The translations under genes were made by a program, and so were the position numbers. The notes below the pieces were generated by a model, which saw nothing but the letters and a program-made list of their open reading frames with translations, was not told the origin of the DNA and did no database searches. Below are positions 46,965 to 58,439 of a DNA stretch of 64,000 nt, piece by piece; position 1 is the stretch's first letter; each line of letters starts with the position of its first letter. The DNA is taken from the NCBI GenBank assembly GCA_001643675.2, contig LSRY02000014.1:2501-66500 (forward strand), read 5' to 3'. Origin of the DNA: Monocercomonoides exilis (Eukaryota > Preaxostyla > Oxymonadida > Polymastigidae).

Positions 46965-49900
46965 ATGGATGCACAACTTCAGCAGCTTGAGTCTGCAATA
47001 AGATGTGCATTTGATGTCACTCTTCCAAAAGAAAAGCAGTTAGAGTTTCATCAAGCTGCGAATAATTTAACATCAAATTCATCTGCTTTGCAAGTATGAA
47101 AAATTAATATAAAACAAATTTTTTTCATACTATTTTTTGAAAATGCGTTTATTTTTTTTTTTTAATGAATGGTAGTTATGCTATACTCTTTTTACAACAT
47201 CAATAGATTTAAATATAAGATTTTGGTGCATTCAGCGACTAAGTGACCTGATTGCAAACAACTACAACCAATTTGATCAAACTTCAATGGCCTCTCTCAG
47301 AACTGGTGTTTTAGAAATAATACGTAATATGAAAACAAATGAAGAGTTTGCAATTAAAAACAAAGTTGCACAGCTTTTATCCAATTTGCTCCGTCGAGAG
47401 TATCCATCCACGTGGCCCACTGCAATGAGAGACATTCTTGAATTGCTTTCTCGAGGAGAATCTGTACAAGGTGAGATGCTTGCAAGAATATTTCTTCAGA
47501 TAAATGATTTAATTGTTGAAGTTGATGCTTTAACTCCTTCATCTGTCGTGACAACTTCACGAAACTTTAAGGAATCATTAAAGAATGATTGCCTTCCAAT
47601 GATAATACAAACATTTTACCGGCTTTTATCTTTTTCTTTTCCTCACGATCTCAGTCTATCAAATTCAGTTTTAATTACGCTTCATCAATTTGCTCACTGG
47701 GCAGACATTTCGTTTTTTATAAATGCTGCATCATTGGAATTGCTTTATCGTATTATTGATCCTCCGCCTCTTCCTCAACATCCTGCTAGCAGTTTGGATC
47801 ATCCTGTTCCAGAACATATTCGTGGTGTTACAACGAGAATTATTTATCAAAACGATTTGCCTATTCCCAAGCCAAAGAGCATAAACAAGTCAGATGCCAT
47901 TTTTTCAGTTGAAGCATTGCTCAATGCAAATGAGAACGGGATCCTTCCACCTCGGCCAGATTCCATTCACTATTCACAATTCATCACTTCGCAAGGACTC
48001 ATTTCAGCCGACACTTCATCAAACACACTTTTCGCACATCAAACAACTTGTGCTAATGTTTGCATGAGATCGCCAGAAAGAGAGAAATTGCGACTGTTAG
48101 CATTGAAACTTCTGGCGACGCTGCTCAATCGAAACACCACTCCAATTCTGAAGATGCAAATGCTTGGCCTGCTGAGTCCGCTGTCGCTGATATCTCGTTT
48201 TCCGACTGAAGAAGATGACAGTGACGAGAAAAAGGAAGGAAGCAGAGCAGGCGATGCAGCCAGCCAGCAAGGGGGCGGTGGCTCAATTGATTCTGTTGCA
48301 CTCTTTCGGAGCGAAAGGAATGCGACATATTGCAGCGATGATTCAGTGTGCATTGCTGTGGCACAGCTGCTGGATGAAGTCGGTCTTCAGATTATGAAGT
48401 CCCATCGCAGCTTGTGCCAGTCTCTGATGCAGTTGAAAGCGAGCTCAGAAGCAAAAACACAGAAACAACAGTCAATCCAGATGGATGACGCTGCATCAAA
48501 GTCTGCTTCTCCTTCTTCTTCTTCTGCTGTTTCTTCTTCTGCCACTTCTGTTCCATCTGACTCATCAGCCAGCACCGAACAGCCGGTCAGTGCTGACAAG
48601 CTCCAAGTGTTGTGTGATGCATGTTTAGTGCAGCTTTGCGAGTGGTTCCAGATGTTCCTATTTTGGTCGCTGTCTAACAACGATTACGTGTCTGAGGCGC
48701 TGTTTCCTTCGATGCGGCTGTTTTCGATTTTTCTGCGCGACACGAAGACGAACTGGCTGCTGAACAGAGTTCTCTCGTCTGTCTCCAGCGGATCTGCTAT
48801 TTCATCCACATCCTTTCCTTCCTCTGCCTCTTCCTCTTCCTCTTCTTCTGTTTCTGCTTCTGCTTCTTCTTATCATTCGGCGCTGAAGTCATCTTCCTCG
48901 CGGAATCAGCGCCATCAATCCAAACAGCCCTTAAAAGTGACACTCAGCACACTTCAGTTGGCACTCCCTCTTTCACAGACTGCTCCTTCTGCTGCTCCTT
49001 CTTCTCCTTCTCTTCCATCTCCTCCGCCTCTCCTTCTCTCTCTCCACTCACTCATCCCTTCTGTTCTTTCTGCAATCGCCTGCAAGCTTGCCTTTCCTCC
49101 TTCAATCGCATCTCTTCCCTTCTGCTCGGCACCAACAGATGATTTAGCTTCGGATGGGGTGCCTGTTTCTCTGTCTTCGTCGACCATTCGTCTTCCTTCT
49201 TCTGTCTCCTTCGCTTCTGAAATGCCTTCCAGCTATGGCCGAGCAAAGCGCGATGCAAAGCAGCTGCTTTTGAGCAATGGCTTTTTGAGTGGCGAAGAAA
49301 AGAAAGAGGACAAAAACGAGTGCGACTGCTGTGACGATGCAGGCGACAGCGGTGCAGCTGACTACGGGGCATTCGTCGACTTCCGCATTGAGCTGGGCAA
49401 AATGTGGCGGAACTTTGGCAAGTTGGACGGGGCAGCGATGAGAGAGACGATAGACACACGGCTGAAGCAGTCGGTGGCGCTGATGGAGGCAACGCTGGCT
49501 GAGCACAAAGAGAAGCATTCTGTGTTCATCCAGCTGCAACAGCAGCAGCAGCACACAAATGCAGAGCAGCCAGTGGCTGTCTCTTCTTTTCCTTCTCCTT
49601 CTCCTTCCCATTCGCCTTCTCCATCTTCCTCCTCCTCTTCCTCCTCTTCTTGTTCAATCACATCCATTGCATACCATGCCTTTGTGTGTGAGTGTGCTGC
49701 CTCTCTCCCTGCAGTCGAGCTTCCGCTGGAGCTTCTGCTGCACAGCCTGGAGCTGTTTGAGGTGTCTGAGCAGCTGAGCCCTTCCTCTCCATTGGCTGAC
49801 TTTCTGAGGCGGATTGTAGCAACACCGTATTCGCTGCACCCGTCGCGTGTGGTCGGGTGGCAGTTCTTCGACATCGTCGGGCGCTCCATCAAGCTCTTCA

Positions 49901-51642
49901 AGAACTACCCCGACATGATCCCTTCTGTGCTCAACGTGTTTCTCTCTGAGAGGGGCATCTTCAACGCACGCAGGTCGATTGCCGCGAGGGCGAGCCACGA
50001 GTTCGGAAGGTTTGTGAGGGCACTCACGCCGACTTACTCTTCTCACCACAGCTCTCATTCTTCTGCAACATTCACAACATTACCACAGTCTGCTTCGACT
50101 TCTGCTTCTGCTTCTTCTGACACACGATCTCTTTCTCCTTCTCCTTCAGCACACATTTCACCTTCACCAGGTCAACAAGCCACTTCGATATTCTCAACAT
50201 TTCCAGGTTCTTCTTCATCTTCATCACCTTCTTCTACCTCAGCCACCTCTTCCACCTCCTCCTCTATTCTATCTCCACACGAGACACTAATTCTGCAGTC
50301 GCTGATGAAGTATGTGGATGACTGCCATCCAACAACCACAGCTGAATACAACATCATCTGCGACATCTACGCAGCTGTTGGCAGACTGATGCTTTCGCCC
50401 ACGTTGAATGAAGAGCTGAAGGTGCAGTGCTTAAGGCACCTTGTTGCGCTTCCTGTGAATGTCATCAATCAACATCTGCTTCAGATTGGCTTGGCTGACT
50501 CTGCTATATTCACTCCTCCTCCCGTTGCTGCCTCTTCTTCATTGATTACTTCAACTAATTCTGCATCATTTACTACACCATCAAGTTCTCTTTCGTCTCT
50601 ATCGTTTTCTTCTTCCTCTCCTTCTCCCCTTCCCTTCGCATCCATAGCCCCGCCTCGAACGAATCAAATGACAGAAAACGAGTCACTCACGCTGTTTTGT
50701 GTGACTGCGCTGAGCTCCATCACCAAAGAGCTCAACCTCTCTCCCACGCCTGCCATGTGCGAGACATGCATCCCAGCTGCCCAGGCCATCGTGAAGGTGG
50801 CTGCCATCACACGCTCCGCCGAGCTGAAGCGGCAGTGCCTGTTTTATCTGCGGCACATGCGCGACCTCATCAGAGGAGAGGCACCTAATGCGCTGAGCGC
50901 TGCCCTCCCGCACTTTCTGGGGGAAGAAGATGACATCCAGACAGTTGCATCGGCCTTGCTGCTTTTGGGAAACTACATCCGCGTGCTGAAGGAGGCGATG
51001 CTCGGGTGTCTCTCTTCAGTCTATCTGTTCATACTGCGCCGCGTGATGCCTGTGCTCTGCGAGAGTTCTGCTTCATCTTCTTCGCCTTCTGCCAGCCTCT
51101 TTTCTGCCACAACGCCAGCATCAGAGGCAGAGAGGGAGAAGACGACGCTGCTGTCTGCATTTGTCCATCTGCTGTCAACCATTGGAGAAGTGCCACCTCT
51201 CCTTGGGGTGCTTGTTCAGGAATCACATGCGTCCTTTCTGCTGCCCACGCTGTCTGTTCTGATTGGCGCTGTCTCTCATCTCCCTCAGCCAGACGACAGA
51301 GCCAATCTGATTGCATTCTTCACTGCCATCACGAGAGAGTGGGCTGCCCTCAACGGATTCTGCGACTACATCTGCTCCACACTCCACCCGGCGGTTGTGT
51401 CTGCACTGCGATCGCCGCCGTCCAAAGCAACTGACCCGAATTTCAAGCTTCTTTGTACTTCTGCTGCCACTTTCCACATTACTGCTGCACAGAAAATTCC
51501 CATGTTCAAAAACTACATCCAGACACAGTTCATCCCTTCGCTCAATCTCAATGAAAGTCAGGCATCGATGCTGCTCTCTGCAACTGAAAAGACAAATTTT
51601 GATATTGTAGGGCTTCTCTATATATCTCTTCTCCCGCCATAA
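46965..51642 (+). CDS. Exportin-T-like tRNA nuclear exporter, two exons
   Basis: The gene is join(46965-47093, 47236-51642), 1511 residues. The 142-base intron (GTATGA...TTCAG) separates MDAQLQQLESAIRCAFD...SSALQ from RLSDLIANNYNQFDQ. The N-terminal third resembles the importin-beta/Xpo1-type HEAT domain of exportin-T (Los1/PAUSED): FAIKNKVAQLLSNLLRREYPSTWPTAMRDIL, then RIFLQINDLIVEVD, SRNFKESLKNDCLPMIIQTFYRLL and HQFAHWADISFF, in the same order as in animal and yeast homologues. Exportin-T carries tRNA out of the nucleus with Ran-GTP. It is longer than the usual 960-1100 residues because of several Ser-rich insertions (near 48480-48580, 48790-49100, 49570-49670 and 50040-50280), which are typical low-complexity expansions in this genome. 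The C-terminal HEAT repeats end near LLYISLLPP at a TAA. The subfamily call rests on the first 200 residues. Confidence 0.88.
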
Positions 51643-51917
51643 ACATTTCATTGTAATATTCTGGTTATTCAGAAATTAATCTTGGGTGATTTATTAATCC
51701 GGACTTTTTTTGAAATTCATATTTCTCGGTGAGTTTCAAAAATTAAATTATGATAATTCATCCATTCATATATCAGCATATAACACATCTAACCATGTAC
51801 AAATTTATATTTATTGTGCTGTATTTATGAAAAAATAAATAATTTTTATTTTTGAAAATCTGACTTTTAATGAATTTTTCTATTTTAATAAAACGATTCA
51901 GTTCATCTTTTATACAT
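51643..51917. other. Spacer with a TIR-like sequence
   Basis: AT-rich. 51681-51704 (GGGTGATTTATTAATCCGGAC) resembles the terminal repeats of the adjacent pogo-like element and may belong to a second, nested or solo copy. Confidence 0.45.
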
Positions 51918-52268
51918 AGGTTGGTTTTTTAATCCGGATATTTTTTTATATAATAATGAAAAAATAAAAAATTTTTATTTCACGAAAGCATGTTTGTTTC
52001 TATAAAAAAAGTACACTAGTGATTAATATAGTCAATCAACTCTCTCATGATTATTTTTCTGGAATTTTCTTGTTTTCTTTCATCTCCAGAATTATCATCA
52101 AAAAAAACTTTTTTTCGTGGAATTTATCTTTTCTTTGGTTTTTCATCAAACAATTTTTTTCCCACAGTTTTTTCATTTTCATCATTCCTTATCTTCTCTT
52201 CTTTCGTTTTCTGTTGATTTCTCCATTCATCCAAAAAATCTTGGTATGTAACTATTTTTCCATGAAAA

Positions 52269-53566
52269 TCAAATCTGTGGTATTTTTTTCTTCTGTGTTA
52301 CGGAAGGCTCATCAGGTAAAGTGGAAAGAATAGCATGCCATTGGTTTGATAACACTCCACTTCTGACAAAGGAAGAAACAATTGTTTCAGGCAATAATGC
52401 TGTTTGCAGAGCCGGAGGAAGGGCATCTGCAATTGCTTTTCTTCGAAGAGAGACAGATGAAGAAGAAGGAACGACATATTTTGTGTTAAAACATTTTTTT
52501 AAGACGGCAAATACTCCTCTGTCGATTGGCTGGGTGAGGTGTGTGCTGTGGGGGATATAAGTCACCACGTCGATGGAGGCATCAGCGAATTTTTGCCAAA
52601 TGTCGGGCTGAGCTCTCGATGAATGATAGTCCAATTGAAGAAGGCATCTTTCGTCATCTTTGTTTAAAAGAGTTCGTCTTTCAACGATTCCTGGAAGGAG
52701 AACATCTTCTGCGTATCTTCTTAATATTTTTCGATCATCCATCCATCGTTATCTTCCCAAATATTTATTGTTGAGCTGAGCATCACACGCATTTCGGCTG
52801 GAATTTTCTTTGAAGGCTATAAAACGATGCTTTTCAAAGAATAGCCATCTGCAACAGCCGCAACAACAAGAGTGAAGTTTGGCATGTTGATAAAAGCTTT
52901 TGAAAACCCAACTTAAACGTTTGAAGGATGAACGGCTAGTTGTTTTGTGGAGTCGAAAAGACGAAAAGAGGATTCGTCGGTGTTGAAGATGAGAAAAGAA
53001 AGGTTGAAGAGACTGTTTGTTAGACACTGATAAACATTGAATATCAACGTTATGAGGAATGGACGTTTTAAGATCTGGATTTCGTTTGACAAAGGAAAAT
53101 GGTGTTGATTTTGAAATTTCAACTTCTTCTTTTTCTTCATCAAACAGATTTTTTTTGTCTAACAGAAATGACAGATCCCATCTGAAATAAGATAGCAATA
53201 AATTTTAATTTGTTTATGAATGAATAAGCAAACCAAATGTTTCATTTGAGAAACAGAAATGCTCACTCCACTTGAACTTTCGCAGTGAATAACATCCTCT
53301 TCTGTTTTTTTTTCTTCGTCTGTTAGTTTCTCTGGGTGACATAATTTGTGAACTTGTCTTATATTTTCAAGCCTTGTAATTGCTCTGTTGATTGTAGAAC
53401 GGCTGAACTCATGAAGATTTTTAGCATCAACTTTCCATGCCTTTCATTTCAAAACGATAGCTGCAATCTACTCAAAACGATTTTCTATTTGTCTATAATC
53501 AAATGCCATCATTTGATTTCTAATATTTATTAATCCTTGTTCTGTTCTATTTTTCACAGCACTCAT
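52269..53566 (-). pseudogene. Pogo/Jerky-type DDE transposase, degenerate
   Basis: The minus strand from the ATG at 53566 (MSAVKNRTEQGLIN) shows a helix-turn-helix region (NLHEFSRSTINRAITRLENI), the first acid in FNTDESSFRLFD, the second in LLQLDYHSSRAQPD, and HSTHLTQPIDRGVFAVLKKCF, the DDE_1/CENP-B-like signature with its third Asp. The protein is split by a TAG and a TGA in its first 45 codons, further stops near 53175 and 52746, and at least three changes of frame. The last 157 codons (52742-52269) are intact. Confidence 0.82.
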
Positions 53567-53684
53567 AACAAATAAATTCTGGTTATAATCTAATTTTTAT
53601 TTTTAAAAAATTTTTTTTTGAAATGAAAAAAAAAACAAAAAAAATTTTTTCGACCAAATTCTAACTTATTAATAACCCCCCTTG

Positions 53685-53770
53685 CTATTACCTAATCTCC
53701 TCAGGGGAGGCACTAATCAGAGATGGAGGAGCTAACCCCCCCATCTCCCCCCCATCAGAGATTAGATATT
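53685..53770. repeat. GC-rich inverted cluster with C-runs
   Basis: CTAATCTCCTC and AGATTAG pair across a segment with GGGGAGG, GGAGGAG and two C7 runs. It resembles the hairpin at 15472-15535. Here it lies inside the right part of the pogo-like element. Confidence 0.45.
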
Positions 53771-53929
53771 GTAATTTAATCTGAAATTCTAATTACTGAC
53801 TTTTCCTTATGTATCACAAATATGATAAAATATCCAAAAAGTGGGAAGAAATAATTCATAATAAAAATTTTTGTCCGGATAAAAAAACCACCCGATAACT
53901 TATTTTTTCTTTATTGTAAACTAAGCCTG

Positions 53930-53979
53930 GGTGACGTGAAGAAAAAAATTCGTCACGTCCGTCACCAATTTTCCACTTC

Positions 53980-54023
<44 letters not shown>
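53930..54023. repeat. Hairpin followed by A43 tract
   Basis: GGTGACGTGAA and TTCGTCACGTCCGTCACC can pair, and 43 uninterrupted A residues follow at 53981-54023. The layout (short GC-rich sequence, then poly-A) is like a SINE or a retroposed small RNA, but no target duplication can be defined. Confidence 0.5.
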
Positions 54024-54025
<2 letters not shown>

Positions 54026-54459
54026 CCATTGTTGTTTCTATTATTGTAAAGGAATAAACAATTGATATATAATATTTTGTAGTAAATTTTTATATATTTC
54101 ATTTATAATCATTTAAAGATGATTGATCAATTGATCCCATTACAATATGATTCATGTTACAATTCAAGTTATATTTTGTGTAATCCGATAAAATATGTAT
54201 ATTTCTTTCCGTAATTGTGAGAAATTTGAAATTGTTGAGAATGCAATTCGTTTGAATTGCAGAAAAAAATTTTTTTTCAACTTTTTGTTTGTTCAATAAG
54301 ATTAACAAACATCGTGATGTTTTATTTACATGACAACTTCAAAATACGGACAAATTGAATTTCATCAAAAAATAACTCAGTTTTTCTGCTGTTTTTTTTT
54401 TATTTCGTGATTATTGCATTTGACTATTTTTTTTTTATTTTGAAGAATTTCTTCATGAG

Positions 54460-55515
54460 ATGGGACATTACTACGAGAATGCACAAGCGCAGAAAATTGA
54501 AGAAATAAATGAAATAATTGAAGAAATGAAGGAAGAAGAATTTGAATCTGTCTTCACAAAAGAAATGTTCGATGAAATGGATGAAATGATTAAAGAAGAG
54601 AAACTTTCGATTGGAAATGTGATTTTTCTGTTGAGGCATGTTGGATATTGCATCGTTTTGAATGACATGTGGGTTTCAGGTTTTGGGTATTCTTCATTGA
54701 GCAAAAGATTTGAGAAAATGATTATAAATGAAAATGAAAAGACAGAAGATAAGGATGAATGGCTGCTGGCTGATCTTTGTGAATGCTATGCTTCCTTAAG
54801 ATCATTCTCCTCAAAGGAATGGATATCAATCATTGTGCCTTGTCTCCTGAAAGCTTCATCGAGCAAGAAGAGAAACAAGGAAACTTAAAAGGAAATAGAA
54901 ATGGCATTGTTGGCTTTATGTCACATTGGAAAATGTTTTGTATGATCTTTCTTTTCTCTCTTTGTTGAATTGATTCTGCTTTTTTTTTTTTAATTTTTTG
55001 ATAAGATATTGGACAATGAACTGTTTTTGAATGAGATCAAAGAGATAATCCTTTATCATCAAGAACACAACAATATGACACATCTTGCGTCTCAATCTGC
55101 TTGGGAGTTCTTAACAGACAGACTTTACAGAAATATAAGTTTGGAACAAATAATAATGAATGAACTGCATTTTGCGAGAGAGGCAGCAAGAGAATTGGAA
55201 GAGCTGACAAGATGTGTGGAATGGAAAAGAAAAAAAGAAGAAAGAGGAAGAGAAACGAAAGAAGAGCTTGCGATAACAAGATGGATCCAAGCTCTGGAGC
55301 ATTTCTTGACGATTGCAAATCGTTGAATAAAAAGTCAATAAGATTGATTGACAGCGTTTTTCAGGTATTTCGAGATGCGAATGATGATCACTGAGTTATT
55401 AGCGACACATGCATTTATTCCCAGAGAAATGCTGTGGTTAGCTGAGCTATTGAAGTTGAAGACTTGGTTGAGAGTTGCGCGGCTGACACCTTTTTTAAAG
55501 AACCGCAATAATTAA
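54460..55515 (+). pseudogene. Decayed member of a lineage-specific helical multicopy family
   Basis: Starts MGHYYENAQAQKIEEINEI and is all-helical and charged, with no known domain. Conserved-looking coding continues through several lesions. A TAA at 54886-54888 stands between RNKET and KEIEMALLALCHIGKC. A GT-AG intron of about 85 bases follows (GTATGATC near 54939 to TTGATAAG near 55008) and joins to ILDNELFLNEIKEII, SAWEFLTDRL, ELHFAREAARELEELTRCVEW and ITRWIQALEHFL. A frameshift near 55305 leads to DDCKSLNKKSI, and TGAs at about 55392 and 55440 interrupt DH-VISDTCIYS and VS-AIEVEDLVESC. I recall the same order of motifs in many oxymonad proteins of unknown function. It is not functional as read, unless the stops are suppressed. 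Confidence 0.65.
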
Positions 55516-57269
55516 CACTAAATAATGAAATGGCAAGTCAAAGAATTGAATTGTATGTGTTTCTTTTTGGTACTTTTTTGAAGATTGAATGAAAATACAG
55601 ATAATGAAATGGAAAAAGCAAAATGGAAATATTTATAAAAAAGGAAGAAAAAAACACAAATATGTTATCATTTTGTTTTATGAAATTCTTGATTATTTGC
55701 AAATAAAATTTTGACAGCTTTGATTTTCAGTTTATTTTTTGCTTCGATTTTATGAATGAGCGATGAACAGAGAAATTTTTCATTTTAAACTCTAACTTAT
55801 AATTTTTCACAAAATTGAAAACAAAGAATTTTTTTAAGCCTTTTTCTATGCTTTTCAATCAATAATTTGCTTTTTCAAAAAGATGTGAATCGAGAAATAT
55901 TGACACTTCCTATAAATGTTTCCGTTTTCTGATTTTCTTCTGCGAAAATCTTCTTCCAACAACTTATCTGCATATATATTTCATAAAAAAAGGATATTAT
56001 CTCGTTCTTTCGTTATTCCAAGCTGTATCTTCTCCATTTCTTTTTTAAGAAAAAGCTTATCTCACCACCTCATTAATTTCGCTTCAATAACAGAAATTTC
56101 AAACAACTTCAGAGAGAGTTATTGGTATTGGATAAAACCTGATCGCAAGAAATAAAAGCTGATGAAAAGAAGTTATGAAAAAATACGAATAAATAAAACC
56201 TGTTTTTTTTAAACGAAGAGAAAAATATCTGTGCTGATAAGGAAATGAATTGCTATTTGTCTGAAAGATAAATACAAAATATCCCAAATGTTTGAAATAA
56301 AAAAGAGAAGAAATGTTTTATGTTAAAATACTTTATCTCATTCAAATCACATTTTTATGTTTTGCAAACTGCAATTTTGATCAATCCGAGTTTTTTTGCA
56401 TGTGTCAGTTCTAACAACTTATAGTTCAGATGTTGGTGATATTTTGCAAATTATCAACGGAAAATATGCTATCATCATATTACAATATGTGAAAAGAACA
56501 TGAATCCTTTGATGAAATACATTCATCTGTTGTTTTGCGTAGGCCTTTGCGACACATAAAATTTTTTCGTTTGTGTCGGTCGTTTAAGTCGACTCGTGTC
56601 GGAATCAATTTATGAGAAAATATTGTTTCACATAAATTTTTTCTTATCAAAATTTTTTAATCAACAAACTTAACATTATTTCAATGGTATTCATGAAAAA
56701 AACTTTTTTAAAAATTACCATATTTCTTTTTGAATAATAAAATTTTTATAAAATTGATCAAAATTTTTTTGGATGTTTTGTTGTTTTTTCAAACAAATAC
56801 AGATTCAGTCAATCTTCTTTTTGAATGAATAAGATGATAAACTTTTATATACATATGTTAATCACACAAAAGATGGTTGTTTTCGGTTCCAACAACTGTG
56901 TTTTCTGTTTTTATAATGATATATAAATAGAAGTGAATTAAGTTATTTACAGTTTGTTAATCTTCATTTAGAATGTTTTATTTTGAACGCCAATCAGTTT
57001 TCTTGATGGTTTGAGATTGCTTTATGCAAACAAAGAACAATAGATAAATGAGAAAAAGAAGGGACTATTTTGGAATGGAATGAAATGAAAACATATATCG
57101 ATGTCACAAAATAAGCAGTGAAGGAGAATAGTGAAAAAGCAGAAAAGGAAATTTGAAGAAAAGATAACAACAAGATTTTGAAGAAAAAAGATGTTTTTTT
57201 TGGAGTCGTGGAATATTTATAATCTGAGAGTGATCGGCAATACACATTTGGAGAAAATATCTACACAAA
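55516..57269. other. AT-rich intergenic region with a short dispersed repeat
   Basis: About 1.7 kb with no credible gene. The only notable element is the 63-bp repeat at 56548-56610. Confidence 0.5.
56548..56610 (+). repeat. Short GC-richer repeat, copy B
   Basis: CCTTTGCGACACATAAAA, then TTGTGTCGGTCGTTTAAGTCGACTCGTGTCGGAATC. Aligns with 11756-11818. It contains the palindrome AGTCGACT and three GTCG steps in an otherwise AT-rich surrounding. Confidence 0.45.
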
Positions 57270-57965
57270 GTCGCTGAATGGGCATTGGAGGAAGTTGAGG
57301 AAGAAGAGACAAGAAAGCAAACACTTTCACCTTCAATTTTCTCGGCTGACACAGACACAACATTTGTTCGTGAGGAGGATTTGTGTCCAACCACCTCATC
57401 GATGTCGAATCTGGTGGATGCAATGGCCTGTTCATCGCCTCACGAAAAGCTGATTGTGGATCTGAGAGATTCTTTGTTTATGCTGCTTCATGGGAGGAAC
57501 ATGAAGAAAGAGATGGCGATTGGCTCATTGAAAGAAAGAGAACAAACAGCTGCACAAATCCTCTTCTGGGTGGCTAATCTTGCCCTTCACTCATTTGATG
57601 AAATGGAAAATCCTCTTCAGTCACTTGCCAATCTAAGCCCACATATTGTTCTGTTCTCTGAGCACATGGTCATCTGCATTGTGATGCACTCAGACCTTTT
57701 ATCAGATGACTCTGATTCATCATCCATCTCTTCAACAACCGTCGTGACATCTGCAACTGATGATGATGATGACTCACTTCCCTCATCTGCATTTGAGGAT
57801 GAGGATGACTTCAAAAAAGAGTGCCTGAGGTGGAAGGCACCAGAACTGCTGATGAACAAGAAGATGGGGGAGACAAAGGAGTCGGTGGTATTCTCGATTG
57901 GGATGTTGTGGATAAAGCTCTTAATAGAAACTATTTTTTTGTTTTTAGAAAATATTCGTTTGTGA
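57270..57965 (+). pseudogene. Pseudokinase cassette relic 3
   Basis: Open for 226 codons from 57285: VAEWALEEVEEEETRKQ, TFVREEDLCPTTSS, NLVDAMACSSPHEKLIV, LRDSLFMLLHGR, LFWVANLALHSFDEM, LANLSPHIVLFSEHMVICI, a Ser/Asp linker with DDDDD, then ECLRWKAPELLMNKK and ESVVFSIGMLWIKLL. The part from APELL on corresponds to the kinase activation-segment end and helix F, and shows that the cassette is a kinase C-lobe without HRD or DFG. It is cut in helix F and runs into unrelated AT-rich DNA. There is no ectodomain or membrane helix upstream, so it is a stand-alone fragment even though its frame is open. Confidence 0.7.
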
Positions 57966-58439
57966 ATTTTGTTTCTTTCTTTATTTCATGACCAACATAT
58001 CAACATTCCATGTTTTTCATTTCTTATCATTGTTTCTCTTATTTTTGAAGTTGCTCATTTTTGTTTTCATATTTTACATATGTTTCATCAATTTTCAAAA
58101 AATATGTCGAATTAGAATTTTGTGGATCTGAACTGTTGTATTGATTTATTTCTGTTTTTTAAACACTTCACCTTATTTATTTTCAATGTCAGCTCCTGTG
58201 ATTATTTATATTTTAAATAATCATTATTTCTGATTCTGGATGAAAAATATGAAATTAACAAATAAAAAAACATTTATTTATTATGTCCATTTATCGTTGA
58301 ATCAGTTTTTCAAATTTTCGTTTTCAAATGTTTGATTTTTGATTAATGCAGGTATTTACCACTCCTCTTCTTCTTTCCTGTACTTTTTCTTTTCTTTTGA
58401 TTTTTTCATTCTTCTGTTTCTTCATTATTTCATCTTCAA
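57966..58439. other. AT-rich intergenic region
   Basis: About 470 bases with no frame of note. It separates the third pseudokinase relic from the helicase relic. Confidence 0.5.

Larger units (their letters stand above)
51918..53895 (-). mobile_element. Degenerate pogo/Tigger-like DNA transposon
   Basis: The left terminus at 51918-51938 (AGGTTGGTTTTTTAATCCGGA) and right terminus at 53873-53893 (GTCCGGATAAAAAAACCACCC) are reverse complements at about 18 of 21 positions. They enclose roughly 2 kb with one decayed transposase on the minus strand. A third similar end lies at 51681-51704. Target-site duplication is not clear. Confidence 0.6.
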
